Positions 1 to 9,700 of a stretch of DNA of 64,000 nt are shown piece after piece. Made by a program: the position numbers and the translations under genes. How positions within the stretch are numbered: the stretch's first letter is position 1; each line of letters starts with the position of its first letter. The DNA is from an uncultured Paracoccaceae bacterium (GTDB lineage Bacteria; Pseudomonadota; Alphaproteobacteria; Rhodobacterales; Rhodobacteraceae): the NCBI GenBank assembly GCA_947495295.1, contig CANLYJ010000006.1:62001-126000 (forward strand), read 5' to 3'. The notes under the pieces were generated by a model. It was not told the DNA's origin, made no database searches, and worked only from the letters and a program-made list of their open reading frames with translations.

Positions 1-331
1 CCGGCAGGCTGGTCGTGACACGTTCATATGACAGGGACGAATCCGCCAATGCAAAGCGCGGGCGCTCGCCCTCCCTTGTGATGCTGTCAGCAGGTTTTGG
101 GGTGGCGATAAAGACGTCGATGTCAACGCCCAGTGCGGCAGCAAGGCTGGCCAGCGTCCCAAGGCTTGGGGTCGCCTTGTCCCGTTCGACCTGACTGAGA
201 AACCCGACAGAGATGCCTGCCTCATCCGCCAGCGCCTGAAGTGTCAGATCGGCCTTGCGCCGCAAATCCCTGATCCGACCACCAAAGGCAGGTGGCTGCG
301 TGGGATCAATTTGACGGGCAGCATCGGGCAT
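1..331 (-). CDS. XRE-family helix-turn-helix regulator (3' end outside window)
   Basis: Read on the minus strand from ATG at 331, about 110 residues are visible before the window edge. Residues 15-70 form a clear XRE HTH (FGGRIRDLRRKADLTLQALA, then GISVGFLSQVERDKATPSLG). Family members with this N-terminus usually continue into a C-terminal cupin sensor domain, which is not visible here. The gene is divergent from the adjacent peptide-type ABC transporter and shares an AT-rich, repeat-containing spacer with it. It therefore probably controls that operon and itself; this is inferred from position. Confidence 0.85.
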   Translation of the reverse strand, partial: MPDAARQIDPTQPPAFGGRIRDLRRKADLTLQALADEAGISVGFLSQVERDKATPSLGTLASLAAALGVDIDVFIATPKPADSITREGERPRFALADSSLSYERVTTSLP

Positions 332-344
332 GGCAGTTCCTGCA

Positions 345-394
345 GTTTTTTTGATGTTAGTAAAAAAATTTTGATAAGTCAAAAAACTTTGATA
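345..394. promoter_or_regulatory. Putative operator: tandem 18-bp repeats with palindrome
   Basis: Two adjacent 18-bp direct repeats (359-376 and 377-394) match at 16 of 18 positions. Across their junction lies a perfect inverted repeat TTTTGA-N4-TCAAAA at 369-384. The tract is A/T-rich and sits between the divergent XRE regulator and the ABC permease gene. It is a likely binding site for the XRE protein; no binding data are implied. Confidence 0.5.
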
Positions 395-417
395 TGAAAC
401 GGGAAACGGAGCTGACT

Positions 418-1431
418 TTGAACAGACCCATCGCCGCCCTGAACTTCCTGCTGACATTGGCTGTCACCTTTCTGGGGCTGCTGGCGATTACCTTTTTGAT
501 TGGGCGCGTCGTGCCAATTGACCCGGTGCTGGCCGTTGTCGGCGACAGGGCCAGCACCGAAACTTACGAGGCCGTGCGGTTGCAGATGGGGCTGGACGAT
601 CCGCTGATCGTGCAATTCGCACGCTATGTCTGGCAAGTGATGCAGGGTGATCTGGGCATGTCTGTATCCACCGGGCGCGCCGTGTCCGAAGACTTGGGGC
701 GGGTGTTTCCCGCGACGCTGGAAATGGCGACGCTTGGTATCATCATCGGCGTGACCATCGGGGTTCCGATGGGCGTGTTCGCCGCCGCCAGACAAGGCAA
801 ATGGGTGGATCAGGTCATTCGTGTCATTGGGCTGGCGGGCTATGCAATCCCTGCTTTCTGGCTGGGCCTTGTCGGTTTGGTCATCTTTTACGCCAATCTG
901 CGCTGGGTTGGCGGACCGGGGCGGATCGACTTATTTCTTGACGGGATGGTGCCACCACGCAGTGGCTTGCTGCTGATCGACAGCGCGATTGATGGCAATT
1001 GGGAGGCGTTCCGCAGCGCCCTGTCACACATCATCCTGCCCGCCACCATCCTTGGCTTTTTTGCGCTGGCCTATATCGCCCGCATGACCCGCAGCTTCAT
1101 GCTCGAACAGCTTAGTCAGGAATTTATCACGACCGCCCGCGTCAAAGGCGTGCCCGAACGGCTGATCCTCTGGCGGCATGCATTTCGCCCGATCTGGATA
1201 CAACTGATCACCGTAATCGGGCTCAGCTATGCGGGGCTGCTGGAAGGCTCGGTGATGATCGAAACCGTGTTCAGCTGGCCGGGTATTGGGAACTACCTGA
1301 CCACCGCCCTGCTGAATGCCGATATGAATGCGGTTCTGGGGGCGACACTGGTGATCGGCGCGGTGTTCGTCGGGATCAATAAAGGGTCGGACGCGCTCTA
1401 CCGGTTGCTGGACCCGAGGGCGCGGGCATGA
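418..1431 (+). CDS. ABC transporter permease, DppB/OppB type
   Basis: Inner-membrane permease of a dipeptide/oligopeptide-type (or nickel/glutathione-type) importer. The protein has about six hydrophobic segments and the DppB arrangement: an N-terminal helix, then a periplasmic stretch (VVPIDPVLAVVGDRAS), with the permease core in the C-terminal two thirds. An ATG exists at 394 but has no ribosome binding site and lies inside the operator repeats. TTG at 418 is preceded by GGAG at 408-411 with 6-nt spacing, so I prefer it (337 aa). The gene overlaps the next permease by ATGA. No solute-binding protein gene is adjacent, so the substrate cannot be stated. Confidence 0.85.
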   Translation: MNRPIAALNFLLTLAVTFLGLLAITFLIGRVVPIDPVLAVVGDRASTETYEAVRLQMGLDDPLIVQFARYVWQVMQGDLGMSVSTGRAVSEDLGRVFPATLEMATLGIIIGVTIGVPMGVFAAARQGKWVDQVIRVIGLAGYAIPAFWLGLVGLVIFYANLRWVGGPGRIDLFLDGMVPPRSGLLLIDSAIDGNWEAFRSALSHIILPATILGFFALAYIARMTRSFMLEQLSQEFITTARVKGVPERLILWRHAFRPIWIQLITVIGLSYAGLLEGSVMIETVFSWPGIGNYLTTALLNADMNAVLGATLVIGAVFVGINKGSDALYRLLDPRARA

Positions 1432-2330
1432 TCACACGCGATTGGCTTCTGTCAGACGATCCTGAAACACGGATGCAGGCGCGGCTTGGGCAGGGCTACC
1501 GGCTGGCGCGGGCGCTGCTGCGTAATCCATTGGCCATGGTCGGTCTGGCGATCATCCTGCTGTTGCTGCTGGTGGCCATGTTCGCCCCGTTGCTGGCTCC
1601 ATATTCCCCGATCCAGGGTGATCTGGCGAACCGGCTACAACCCCCATCAGCAACACATTGGATGGGCACGGATGAGCTGGGGCGCGATATCCTGTCGCGG
1701 ATAATTTTCGGGGCACGGATCACCCTGATGATTGTGTTGCTGGTCGCCATCATCGCCGCACCGTTAGGACTGCTGATCGGCACGGTTGCGGGCTACTTTG
1801 GCGGCTGGGTTGATCGCATCCTGATGGGGCTGACCGATATCTTCCTGTCCCTGCCCCGGCTGATCATGGCGCTGGCCTTTGTCGCGGCCTTGGGGCCTGG
1901 CATTGAAAATGCGGTCATTGCCATCGCAATCACGGCATGGCCGGTCTATGCACGCATCGCCCGGGCGGAGGTGCTGACCTTTCGCAAGGCGGAGTTTCTG
2001 GATGCGGTACGGATGCAGGGTGCATCATCAATGCGCATCATTACCCTGCATGTCATGCCGCTTTGCATGTCATCGACCATCGTGCGGGTGACCCTGGATA
2101 TGGCGGGGATCATCCTGACGGCGGCAGGCCTTGGCTTTCTGGGGCTCGGGGCACAACCGCCATTGCCCGAATGGGGGGCGATGATTTCACGCGGGCGATC
2201 CTTTATCCTTGATCAATGGTGGGTGGCGACGATGCCGGGGTTTGCCATTGTCGTTGTCTCGCTTGGGTTTTGCCTGTTTGGCGACGGGCTGCGGGACGTG
2301 CTGGACCCCAAACAAAGGGCGCGGGAATGA
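1428..2330 (+). CDS. ABC transporter permease, DppC/OppC type
   Basis: Second permease of the peptide-type importer (300 aa). It starts within the stop of the preceding gene (ATGA overlap), which implies translational coupling. Residues about 30-60 hold the OppC N-terminal hydrophobic segment (NPLAMVGLAIILLLLLVAMF). This is followed by the binding-protein-dependent transport core with about five further membrane segments and the coupling-loop region around ARAEVLTFRKAEFLDAVRMQ. It ends with ATGA overlap into the first ATPase gene. Confidence 0.87.
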   Translation: MITRDWLLSDDPETRMQARLGQGYRLARALLRNPLAMVGLAIILLLLLVAMFAPLLAPYSPIQGDLANRLQPPSATHWMGTDELGRDILSRIIFGARITLMIVLLVAIIAAPLGLLIGTVAGYFGGWVDRILMGLTDIFLSLPRLIMALAFVAALGPGIENAVIAIAITAWPVYARIARAEVLTFRKAEFLDAVRMQGASSMRIITLHVMPLCMSSTIVRVTLDMAGIILTAAGLGFLGLGAQPPLPEWGAMISRGRSFILDQWWVATMPGFAIVVVSLGFCLFGDGLRDVLDPKQRARE

Positions 2331-3148
2331 GCCTGCTATCGGTTGAAAACCTGCGGGTCACCTTCCCGTCCGATCAAGGCCCGGTCGAGGTCGTGCGCGG
2401 CCTGTCTTTCGAGCTTGGCCGCGAAAGGCTGGGGATTGTGGGCGAAAGCGGATCGGGCAAAAGCATGACAGGCCGGGCCGTCATGGGGCTGATCGCAGCA
2501 CCCGGTCAGGTGACAGCGGATAAGCTGGCATTCGACGGAACCGATCTGCGGGACATGTCCGAAAGCGCGCTGCGCAAGCTGCGGGGCGCGCGGATGTCGA
2601 TGATCCTGCAAGATCCGAAATTCAGTCTCAACCCCGTGATCCGTATCGGGGCGCAAATCGAAGAAGCAATGGCCGTCCATGGCGCGCTAACCCGCAGCCA
2701 AAGGTGCGCGCGCATGCTGGACGCGCTTGATGCCGTGCGCATTGACGATCCCGCGCGGGTTGCGCGCCTCTACCCGCACGAGGTGTCAGGCGGGATGGGT
2801 CAGCGGGTGATGATCGCCATGATGGTGGTCATGGAACCCGCGCTGATGATCGCCGATGAACCCACCAGCGCGCTTGACGTATCGGTGCGCGGTCAGGTGC
2901 TGGATATCCTTGATGATCTGGTCAAACGGCGGGGCATGGGGCTGATGCTGATTTCGCATGATCTGAACATGGTGGCGCGGTGGTGCGACCGGATATTGGT
3001 TATGTATCAAGGCGCAATCGTTGAAGAGATCGCAGCAGGGCAGCTATACGCGGCAACGCATCCCTACACGCGCGGTCTGGTCGCCAGCCTGCCCCGGATC
3101 GACGAAAGCCGCGACCGCCTGCCGGTACTGGACCGGACAGCACTATGA
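2327..3148 (+). CDS. ABC transporter ATP-binding protein, DppD/OppD type
   Basis: Cytoplasmic ATPase (273 aa) of the peptide-type importer. It has Walker A GESGSGKS, signature region VSGGMGQR, Walker B MIADEPTSALD and H-loop SHDL. ATG at 2327 overlaps the permease stop (ATGA); the open frame extends further upstream but that part is out-of-frame permease sequence. The family's C-terminal oligopeptide/dipeptide extension is short here (LVASLPRIDESRDRLPVLDR). It overlaps the next gene at 3145. Confidence 0.87.
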   Translation: MSLLSVENLRVTFPSDQGPVEVVRGLSFELGRERLGIVGESGSGKSMTGRAVMGLIAAPGQVTADKLAFDGTDLRDMSESALRKLRGARMSMILQDPKFSLNPVIRIGAQIEEAMAVHGALTRSQRCARMLDALDAVRIDDPARVARLYPHEVSGGMGQRVMIAMMVVMEPALMIADEPTSALDVSVRGQVLDILDDLVKRRGMGLMLISHDLNMVARWCDRILVMYQGAIVEEIAAGQLYAATHPYTRGLVASLPRIDESRDRLPVLDRTAL

Positions 3149-3874
3149 TCAGCGTGCGCAACCTGACAGTCAGCTTTGGCACCACGCAAGTCTTGCATGA
3201 CGTGTCCTTTGACGTAGCCAAAGGCGAAAGTTTTGCGCTTGTGGGGGAAAGCGGGTCTGGCAAATCCACCATCCTGAAAGCGCTGGCCGGGCAATTGAAA
3301 TCCTGGCAGGGCGATCTGGCGATCATGGATGCGCATCAAGGGGCCGGGTCAAAACGTGATCTCGCGCGCAAGGTGCAAATGGTGTTTCAGGACCCATATG
3401 GCAGCCTGCATCCACGCCGCACCATCGATGACACGCTGGGTGAGCCATTGGCGATCCACGGTATCCCCGACCGGGACCAGCGGGTTCTAGACATGCTGGA
3501 TGCTGTCGGGCTGTCGCGACGATTCCGGTTTCGCCTGCCGCATCAGTTGTCGGGCGGGCAGCGGCAGCGTGTCGCCATCGCGCGTGCCCTGATGCTTGAT
3601 CCGCCTGTGCTGCTGCTGGATGAACCGACCAGCGCCCTTGATGTCAGCGTACAGGCCGAAATCCTGAACCTGCTCAAATCACTGCGCGAGGAAAAAGGGG
3701 CTGACCTTCCTTCTGGTGACGCATGATTTGCCGGTTGTCAGCTTTCTGTGTGACAGGCTGGCGATCCTGCGGGCCGGGCAGATTGCGGAAACAACCGATG
3801 TGGCGGCCCTGCGGGCTGGGCAGTTTTCATCCGCCTATGGGCAAGAGCTGTATCAGCGGTCGGTGGACGGCTAG
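3145..3874 (+). pseudogene. ABC transporter ATP-binding protein, DppF/OppF type, frameshifted
   Basis: Second ATPase of the importer. The first frame carries Walker A GESGSGKS, signature LSGGQRQR and Walker B LLLDEPTSALDVS, then runs into a stop at 3726 just after an AAAAAGGGG run at 3692-3700. If one G is ignored, the sequence continues as LTFLLVTHDLPVVSFLCDRL and so on to a TAG at 3872-3874, restoring the H-loop and the normal C-terminus. As written the H-loop histidine is lost and the ATPase would be inactive. It may be a true mutation, a homopolymer sequencing error, or (less likely) programmed slippage. Confidence 0.8.
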
Positions 3875-4105
3875 GGGCGATTTCTTTCCTTGCAGGCAGG
3901 GCCGGACGACATCCGCAATGCCATGCGGAATGCTTCATCATGGCAAGCACCGGGAAAGCGCAGGCATGACGGCCAAAACCCAAAAACAACGCAGATAAGG
4001 CTGGTTCAGCCACAGCTCAGGTTCGGCCAAAATTGTCCGTCCCGGTACGTTCGGACGACCCGATGCCGTCAATTCAGCTAACCAACATCAATCAAGAGAA
4101 ATCAA

Positions 4106-4687
4106 ATGACCGTTGCACAACATCACACCACCCCTTCCGCGAACCCGACAACCGGGGGCAAGACGATCTGGCTCGTCATGCATATGCGCAATGCAGGCAC
4201 GCGGGCCATGTTCGTCGCGGCATTCGGGATCAGCACCGCATCGGTCGCAATGGCACAACCGGTGGATATTCAACCGCAAGACGGGCAGTGGCGATCGGTG
4301 ATCAGTGTTGAACAGGCCAGCGGATGCAGTCCCGATATGCAGGCCGAGATTGAATCCGAAGCCTTGGCCAATCAGGGAGGCACGCGTTTCGTGGCATTCT
4401 CCAGGCCTTTGAACGGCGCGGATCTGAACAGGCTTGTTGACACCGAAATGACGTGGCAGCGGATCGACAGCAATCACTGGGTCGGCCGACTGCGGGAAGC
4501 GGAAACAACATTCATGGGGCGGATCGAGTCGCGGATCGACACGGTCCTGCAGGTCAGCTCAGCGCATCAGATCGCCCAAAGCGTTCTGTTGCAAATCTCT
4601 TTACCGCCGCTGATCGCGCGGCAAATCGGTTCGCAAGAGCTATGCCAGATGGATTTGCAAATTCAACATGACCGATTGGGTGACTGA
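4106..4687 (+). CDS. Hypothetical exported protein
   Basis: I do not recognise the family. The 193-residue frame begins after a plausible AGAGAAA ribosome binding site. Around residues 28-50 a hydrophobic stretch ending in SVAMAQ looks like a signal peptide, so translation might start at the internal MRNAGTRAMFVAAFG and the ATG at 4106 may be too early. The mature part is mixed alpha/beta with two cysteines (SGCSPD and QELCQM) that could form a disulfide. It lies 90 bp upstream of a membrane-bound AraC regulator on the same strand. Confidence 0.5.
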   Translation: MTVAQHHTTPSANPTTGGKTIWLVMHMRNAGTRAMFVAAFGISTASVAMAQPVDIQPQDGQWRSVISVEQASGCSPDMQAEIESEALANQGGTRFVAFSRPLNGADLNRLVDTEMTWQRIDSNHWVGRLREAETTFMGRIESRIDTVLQVSSAHQIAQSVLLQISLPPLIARQIGSQELCQMDLQIQHDRLGD

Positions 4688-4777
4688 CACACAGGCCAGC
4701 ATGCACTGGCAAACGGCCCATTTTATAGGTATGGGAAGCGGCGGACACCGCTTGCCAATCAGGCCACCCGTATCACC

Positions 4778-5995
4778 ATGAATGACAGCCATCTCATCAT
4801 CACGCTGGACGTTTGTCAGTTCGCAGTCTCGCTTTATTGCGCGAATATGCTGCTATTGCGCCAGCGTAACCAGCGCGTCTATGTGCCGCTGGCGCTTTTC
4901 TTCGTGGCCAATGCGCTTTTGTTTCTACCGACATTCATCGGCCATCTATGGCCCGAACCAGAAGCAATGCGGATCACCTGGCCGCTTGCGATCAGCATGA
5001 CGCCGCTGATTTTCCTGCAACCATTCTTCTTTTGGCTTTTCGTGCGCGGGCTTTCCGCCGAAGACGGCGTGCCACTGATCAAGAACAAGCTGCTGCACGC
5101 GATCCCGCATGTGATGGTAGCGATGCTAGTGCTGATCTTTGTGCTATTCAGCCCGGCCTTTTATGTCGCAGAGCTCAGCACGATATCGCAATTGCCAATC
5201 TGGGTTCTATACCTCGCCCCTTTTGGCGTTGTCATGACGCTGCTCTATTATGCTGTCGTCGGGGCATATGTGGTGTCCGTCATACTTTTGCTGCGCCGGT
5301 ACAAGGCACGGGTCAAGGACCTGTTTGCGACAACAGAAGGGCGGGAACTGACATGGGTTTCGTGGATCGCATTTCTGGCGGCCCTTTCGATTGTCTGGAG
5401 CTTTCTGGATTTGCCCGACAGCCTTTTCGGGGTCGATATGGGTGGTTCAGGTTACGAGGTTGCCCGTTTTTTCGAGAGCATGTTCGATCTGTCCATCATC
5501 TGGGTAATCGGGATTTGGGGATCACGTCAAAAACCGGGCCTTTCGCGCGGTGAACAGCCCAAACAGCCGATCACAACCCCCAAAAACGCCGAGGCAGCCA
5601 GCAAATATGAACGTTCCGCGCTGGGCACCGAGCAGGCAAAACGGATTGCCACCAAGATCGAAGCAGCGATGCAAAAAGACAAGCTTTACCGTGACCCGAA
5701 CCTTTCGTTATGGGATCTGGCGCAGCATGTCAGTGTGAACTCGAACCATGTCTCCCAGACGCTCAATGCCACGCTGGAAAAGAGCTTTTTCGACTATGTG
5801 AATTCCTGGCGGATCAAGGACGCGGCGATCCTGTTGCGATCCACATCGAAATCCATACTGGAGGTGACTTACGAGGTTGGATTCAACTCACGATCCTCGT
5901 TCTACACCGCCTTCAAGCGCGAACTCGGCACAACGCCAAAGGCCTTTAAAACCACGCAGTCTGGTACAAAGAGCGGGGCAGCCACAGCCGCCTAG
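4778..5995 (+). CDS. Membrane-bound AraC-family transcriptional regulator
   Basis: A 405-residue protein. Residues about 5-245 contain roughly seven hydrophobic helices, from the segment beginning LIITLDVCQFAVSLYCANML to one around LSIIWVIGIWGS. A linker follows, and residues about 295-395 form an AraC double helix-turn-helix (LSLWDLAQHVSVNSNHVSQT, then ILEVTYEVGFNSRSSFYTAF). This architecture suggests an inner-membrane sensor that binds DNA directly. Targets are unknown; the exported protein upstream and the outer-membrane protein downstream are candidates. It ends at a hairpin terminator. Confidence 0.85.
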   Translation: MNDSHLIITLDVCQFAVSLYCANMLLLRQRNQRVYVPLALFFVANALLFLPTFIGHLWPEPEAMRITWPLAISMTPLIFLQPFFFWLFVRGLSAEDGVPLIKNKLLHAIPHVMVAMLVLIFVLFSPAFYVAELSTISQLPIWVLYLAPFGVVMTLLYYAVVGAYVVSVILLLRRYKARVKDLFATTEGRELTWVSWIAFLAALSIVWSFLDLPDSLFGVDMGGSGYEVARFFESMFDLSIIWVIGIWGSRQKPGLSRGEQPKQPITTPKNAEAASKYERSALGTEQAKRIATKIEAAMQKDKLYRDPNLSLWDLAQHVSVNSNHVSQTLNATLEKSFFDYVNSWRIKDAAILLRSTSKSILEVTYEVGFNSRSSFYTAFKRELGTTPKAFKTTQSGTKSGAATAA

Positions 5996-6004
5996 GGTGG
6001 GTGT

Positions 6005-6037
6005 GCCGCCCGCAAGTTGCCTTGCAGGCGGCTGTTT
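6005..6037. terminator. Convergent hairpin terminator
   Basis: GCCGCCcGCAA pairs with TTGCaGGCGGC, followed by TGTTTT on the plus strand. It lies between the AraC regulator and the convergent outer-membrane protein gene and probably serves at least the AraC gene. Confidence 0.65.
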
Positions 6038-6043
6038 TAAACA

Positions 6044-6595
6044 TCAGAAACGGAAACCGGCCCGCAGGCTGACAGTGTTCGTTTCGATATCCTCATCGGC
6101 GGACCCGACATCCCGGTATTGGCTGCGCAGAAACTCGGCACCAACGATGGCGTTTTCGCCAATGAGGTAGTCATACCCGAACCCGTAAACCGCGCCCTTT
6201 GCAGTGCCGCCAGCTTCGACATCCGCGCGGGCGAAACCCGCAGTGCCGTATAAAAGCCCGCCAGCAACCGGCATCCCCACACGCCCTTTCAGGTGTATCG
6301 GCTTCTCCAGCGCTTCGTCCTGGACTGCATTGTAGCTGAATTCAGCACCAACAAGCGCAGAACCCATATCAAAGTTATATCCGGCAAAACCGCCAAACGT
6401 GGCGTCCTGGTCTTTGGGGGCGTCTTTGCCGAACTCGCGGCCAACCATCACACCGCCATAAACACCGGACATATCCTGCGCGGCCGCGGTATGGGGCAGC
6501 GTGACCATGACAGATGCACAGATCGCCCCGCAGATCGTGTTGACCAAAGCCTGTTTTGAAAGACGACCACTCGTCATGCTGGCTTTATTGAACAT
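6044..6595 (-). CDS. Outer-membrane beta-barrel protein (Omp25/31-like)
   Basis: A 183-residue protein with a signal peptide ending near HTAAAQ, then alternating amphipathic strands (GVYGGVMVGREFG, GGFAGYNFDMGSALVGAEFS) and a terminal aromatic residue (SLRAGFRF), the usual BAM recognition feature. The pattern fits the small porin-like surface antigens of alphaproteobacteria (eight-stranded barrel). A strong AGGAAAA ribosome binding site precedes ATG at 6595. Role unknown beyond envelope structure. Confidence 0.8.
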   Translation of the reverse strand: MFNKASMTSGRLSKQALVNTICGAICASVMVTLPHTAAAQDMSGVYGGVMVGREFGKDAPKDQDATFGGFAGYNFDMGSALVGAEFSYNAVQDEALEKPIHLKGRVGMPVAGGLLYGTAGFARADVEAGGTAKGAVYGFGYDYLIGENAIVGAEFLRSQYRDVGSADEDIETNTVSLRAGFRF

Positions 6596-6719
6596 TTTTC
6601 CTGTTTCCTTTTTTAGGTTTTGTTCGTGACGCCAGATGTCGCGGAGTTGGAAATAGAAATCGTCTCATCCTGACGGGCCGGATAGTTTCCTGCCCAGCCC
6701 TTTAGGGATGGAAACCAAA

Positions 6720-6769
6720 CCTGCCAGTGACCGACGGTTTTTCATTGGAACACATCGGTCGCTGGCAGG
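6720..6769 (-). terminator. Hairpin downstream of the giant phosphoesterase gene
   Basis: A 14-bp stem with one mismatch (6720-6733 paired with 6756-6769) and a 22-nt loop begins 6 bp past the stop codon of the long minus-strand gene. On that strand it is followed by TTTGGTTT. The position suggests a transcription terminator or a 3'-end stabilising structure. Confidence 0.6.
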
Positions 6770-6775
6770 GGCCGG

Positions 6776-9700
6776 TTATGCTTCGTTCAGGATTTCGACC
6801 GTCACCGTGTAATCGCCGCCCAGCGCGTCGCTTTCGAAAACCTCTTCGCGAGGCAGCAGACCCGCCGCACCAGCCACATCCGGGTGGGCCAGTCGGTGAA
6901 AACGCACTTCTGAATGTGCGATCATCAGATCCTGCCCCGCAAAGGCAACCTTGCCCGGCATGATCAGTTCAGCACCGTCAATGGCGGCGATGCTTGCTTC
7001 CATCGCGGTAAGGTAAAGCGGAATGCCAACCCCAAAGAGCGCTTTGAGCACAAGCAGGATGATCTGTCCGGCAACCACTATACCCTTGGGGAACAAGACA
7101 GCGACAGCCACGAAAGCCGCCGCAGCAATGATCAACGCAATGGCGATCAACGCCAGCAGAATGGCCAGATAAATCCAGCGTGCGACGGTGCGGTCATATT
7201 CACCATCCACCTCAAAAAGGCGGAATTCAGCAATGACAAAATCCAGCGCCTCCAACTGCCCAACGCCAAGCTCCTCGGGGAACAGACGCATCTCTGCGGC
7301 CCAGGTCGATGGCTGGTCCATCAGATGGGTGGCAGCATCGGTAAAGGCGGGGATGTCGTCCTTGAACGCATCACCCACCCCACCATCGGGTATGATAAAG
7401 CGACCCACAGCCGTCGTGCTTTCCAGGCGCAGATCATCGGGCCAGATGATATCCAAAAACCCCTCTGGGTCCGTGATCTCATCGCAAACCACATCGGCAA
7501 GGTTCAGATGCAGCGGTGGTGCGGATGGTTTCGGCAGCACGGCGAAATAGACGACCTGCGTTTGCACATCTTCCTTACCGATCTGCACGCCGCAATCGGC
7601 ACTTTCAACAAAGGAGCTGGGAAATTCCGAGGTATTCGCCATCTCCAAAGTCACCGCGTAAAGGCCGGGCGCATTCGCCGCATCCGGCCAGATGAACCCG
7701 ACGCTGTCGCCGTGATAATCGGTCGGGTCCACCCCAGCCGTGATGGGCAACCCATTGCCCCAAACCGGGACTTCAAGACTGGCGAAACCGTCAGCGGGCA
7801 AGGCATCATCATCGGGCACCAGCCGTCCGTCGTTCAGCTCCGTGCGCCATGGCCGGAACTGGGCGCGCACTTTTGCCTTGTCATCAACAAGGCCCGACCC
7901 GAACAGCGTCACGGCTTGGCCCGGCACAACATCAACAACCATGATCTGTGGGGCATCAACTGTGGGGGTTTCTTCCCCCACGGCATCCGACAACATCACA
8001 ACGCAATTGGGATCGCTTAGGAAAACACCCATATCCTGCGTGTGTTCCAGCGGCTCTGGCGCGGCGCCGGGCGTTGGCACCGAAGGTACGTAAAAGCTGA
8101 GTTCCTTGTCATGGATATCGCCACGCCGGGTGACCTGACCGATCTCGGGATCCCAAATGACCGTCTGGTTGATGCTTGGCTTGGCCAGCGCTGCGGCATC
8201 CGCATCCAACAGCGCACGGATCTGGTCGGCCACTTCATCAGCCAATGACCCATTCAGCAACCTGTCCTCACAATCCTTGCCGGGTTGATAGCGGCGCCCC
8301 GGCAGGCCGCGTCCGGGTTGGATGATCTTATCCCCCAAAAGCGGATTTGGCGTCGGATTACCAAAGAATTTCACCAACCCTTCCAACCGGATGTCGTCGC
8401 CGATCAGACGTTTGCCCAGATCATCCAGTGACCCTGTGCCATCGCAGGTCACATAATCGGATCCCAGACAATCCTTCAGGGTCTTGCGCTGCTTTCGCGC
8501 AAAATCAGCCACGGTTTTGCGTTGTTTTGTATCCTTCAGATGTGGCTTCAGCATCTTGGCATATTGCTTTTCAAACGGGGTCTTGGGGTCGTCCAGCGCG
8601 CCCATGATCGAAAAGACCAGATCCTGCAGGCACAGGTCGTCTTTGGCATGCGGATCACGCTTCAGCCGTTCCTTCCAGCGATCACAAAGGGCTTTTTGCT
8701 TTTCGGCGACGCTGCGGACCTTTGAGCCACCAAAGAATCCGGCAGCTTCAAGCTGGGCAAAACTGACAGACAGTTTCAGCGGGCCGCGTTTGGGCAGTTT
8801 GTCCAAGGCAAAGCTGGCGACCGGCTTTTTCGCGCGCTTGGCCGCAGGCGGGGCGAAAAGCGCAAGACGCGCCTTTTCAACGCGGCGATTGCCAAGGGTC
8901 AACAGGTCATCCTTCGCGGCCAGCCCAAGAAGGGTGGCGCGCCCCTTGTCGTCAAACCGGGCACGGGCCAACACCTTTTTGCGGCCGCCGACCCGTGTTT
9001 CCAATGCGACGGACCAGTCGGCCAGCGGCGCATTTGGGTCGCCATTTGCACATGCCTCAATCTGCAAACCCCGGGACGGCTGCGCCCGGCGGGCAAGGCC
9101 TGTTTCCACCAGACGCGCGGGTTGTTTGGGCAAGGCCGGTTTCGCAGGCTGCTGTGCTGCCTTGTCGAATGTAAACCGCGCCGTCACGACGCCCCCGCGC
9201 AACGACATATCAATATCCAGACCGTCGCGCTTCACCTCGACCAATTGTGCGAGCAGCATCAGTGCCCCGATGGCCTGCGCCTGTGCCGGGTCACCAGCCG
9301 CACCGCGCAGGCCGGACTGGGCAACACCATGACGCACGGCCAGAATGCCAATAGCCCCGCAAAGCGATCTGCGGCGCGACCGGTTGGCACACGGCAAACG
9401 ACGCTTGAGCAGGTGACCAATCTCACGCGTCAGGGCTTTGGGCAGGCGAAATGATGCCTCGAACGTGGCCTCGCCACCGCGCATCAGACCAATGACAAAC
9501 TGCACCAGCAGCGCATCCAGTGCACCCTTGCCCGCACCCAGCGCGATCTTCAGGTCATGCGGCACCCAATCGCGCTGTGCCTCGGCCAGAATGTCGCCAA
9601 TCGACAAACGCCCCAACAGATCGCCAGCAACCCGCACCCCTTCTTCAATCCAAGGCTCAATCGCGGTCTTCACATCACCAAAGGACAGCCCTGGCAGGGC

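Noticed and set aside
3890..4081. Plus-strand frames downstream of the broken ATPase
   Set aside because: No ribosome binding site or recognisable protein pattern; treated as intergenic with a weak hairpin near 3911-3935.
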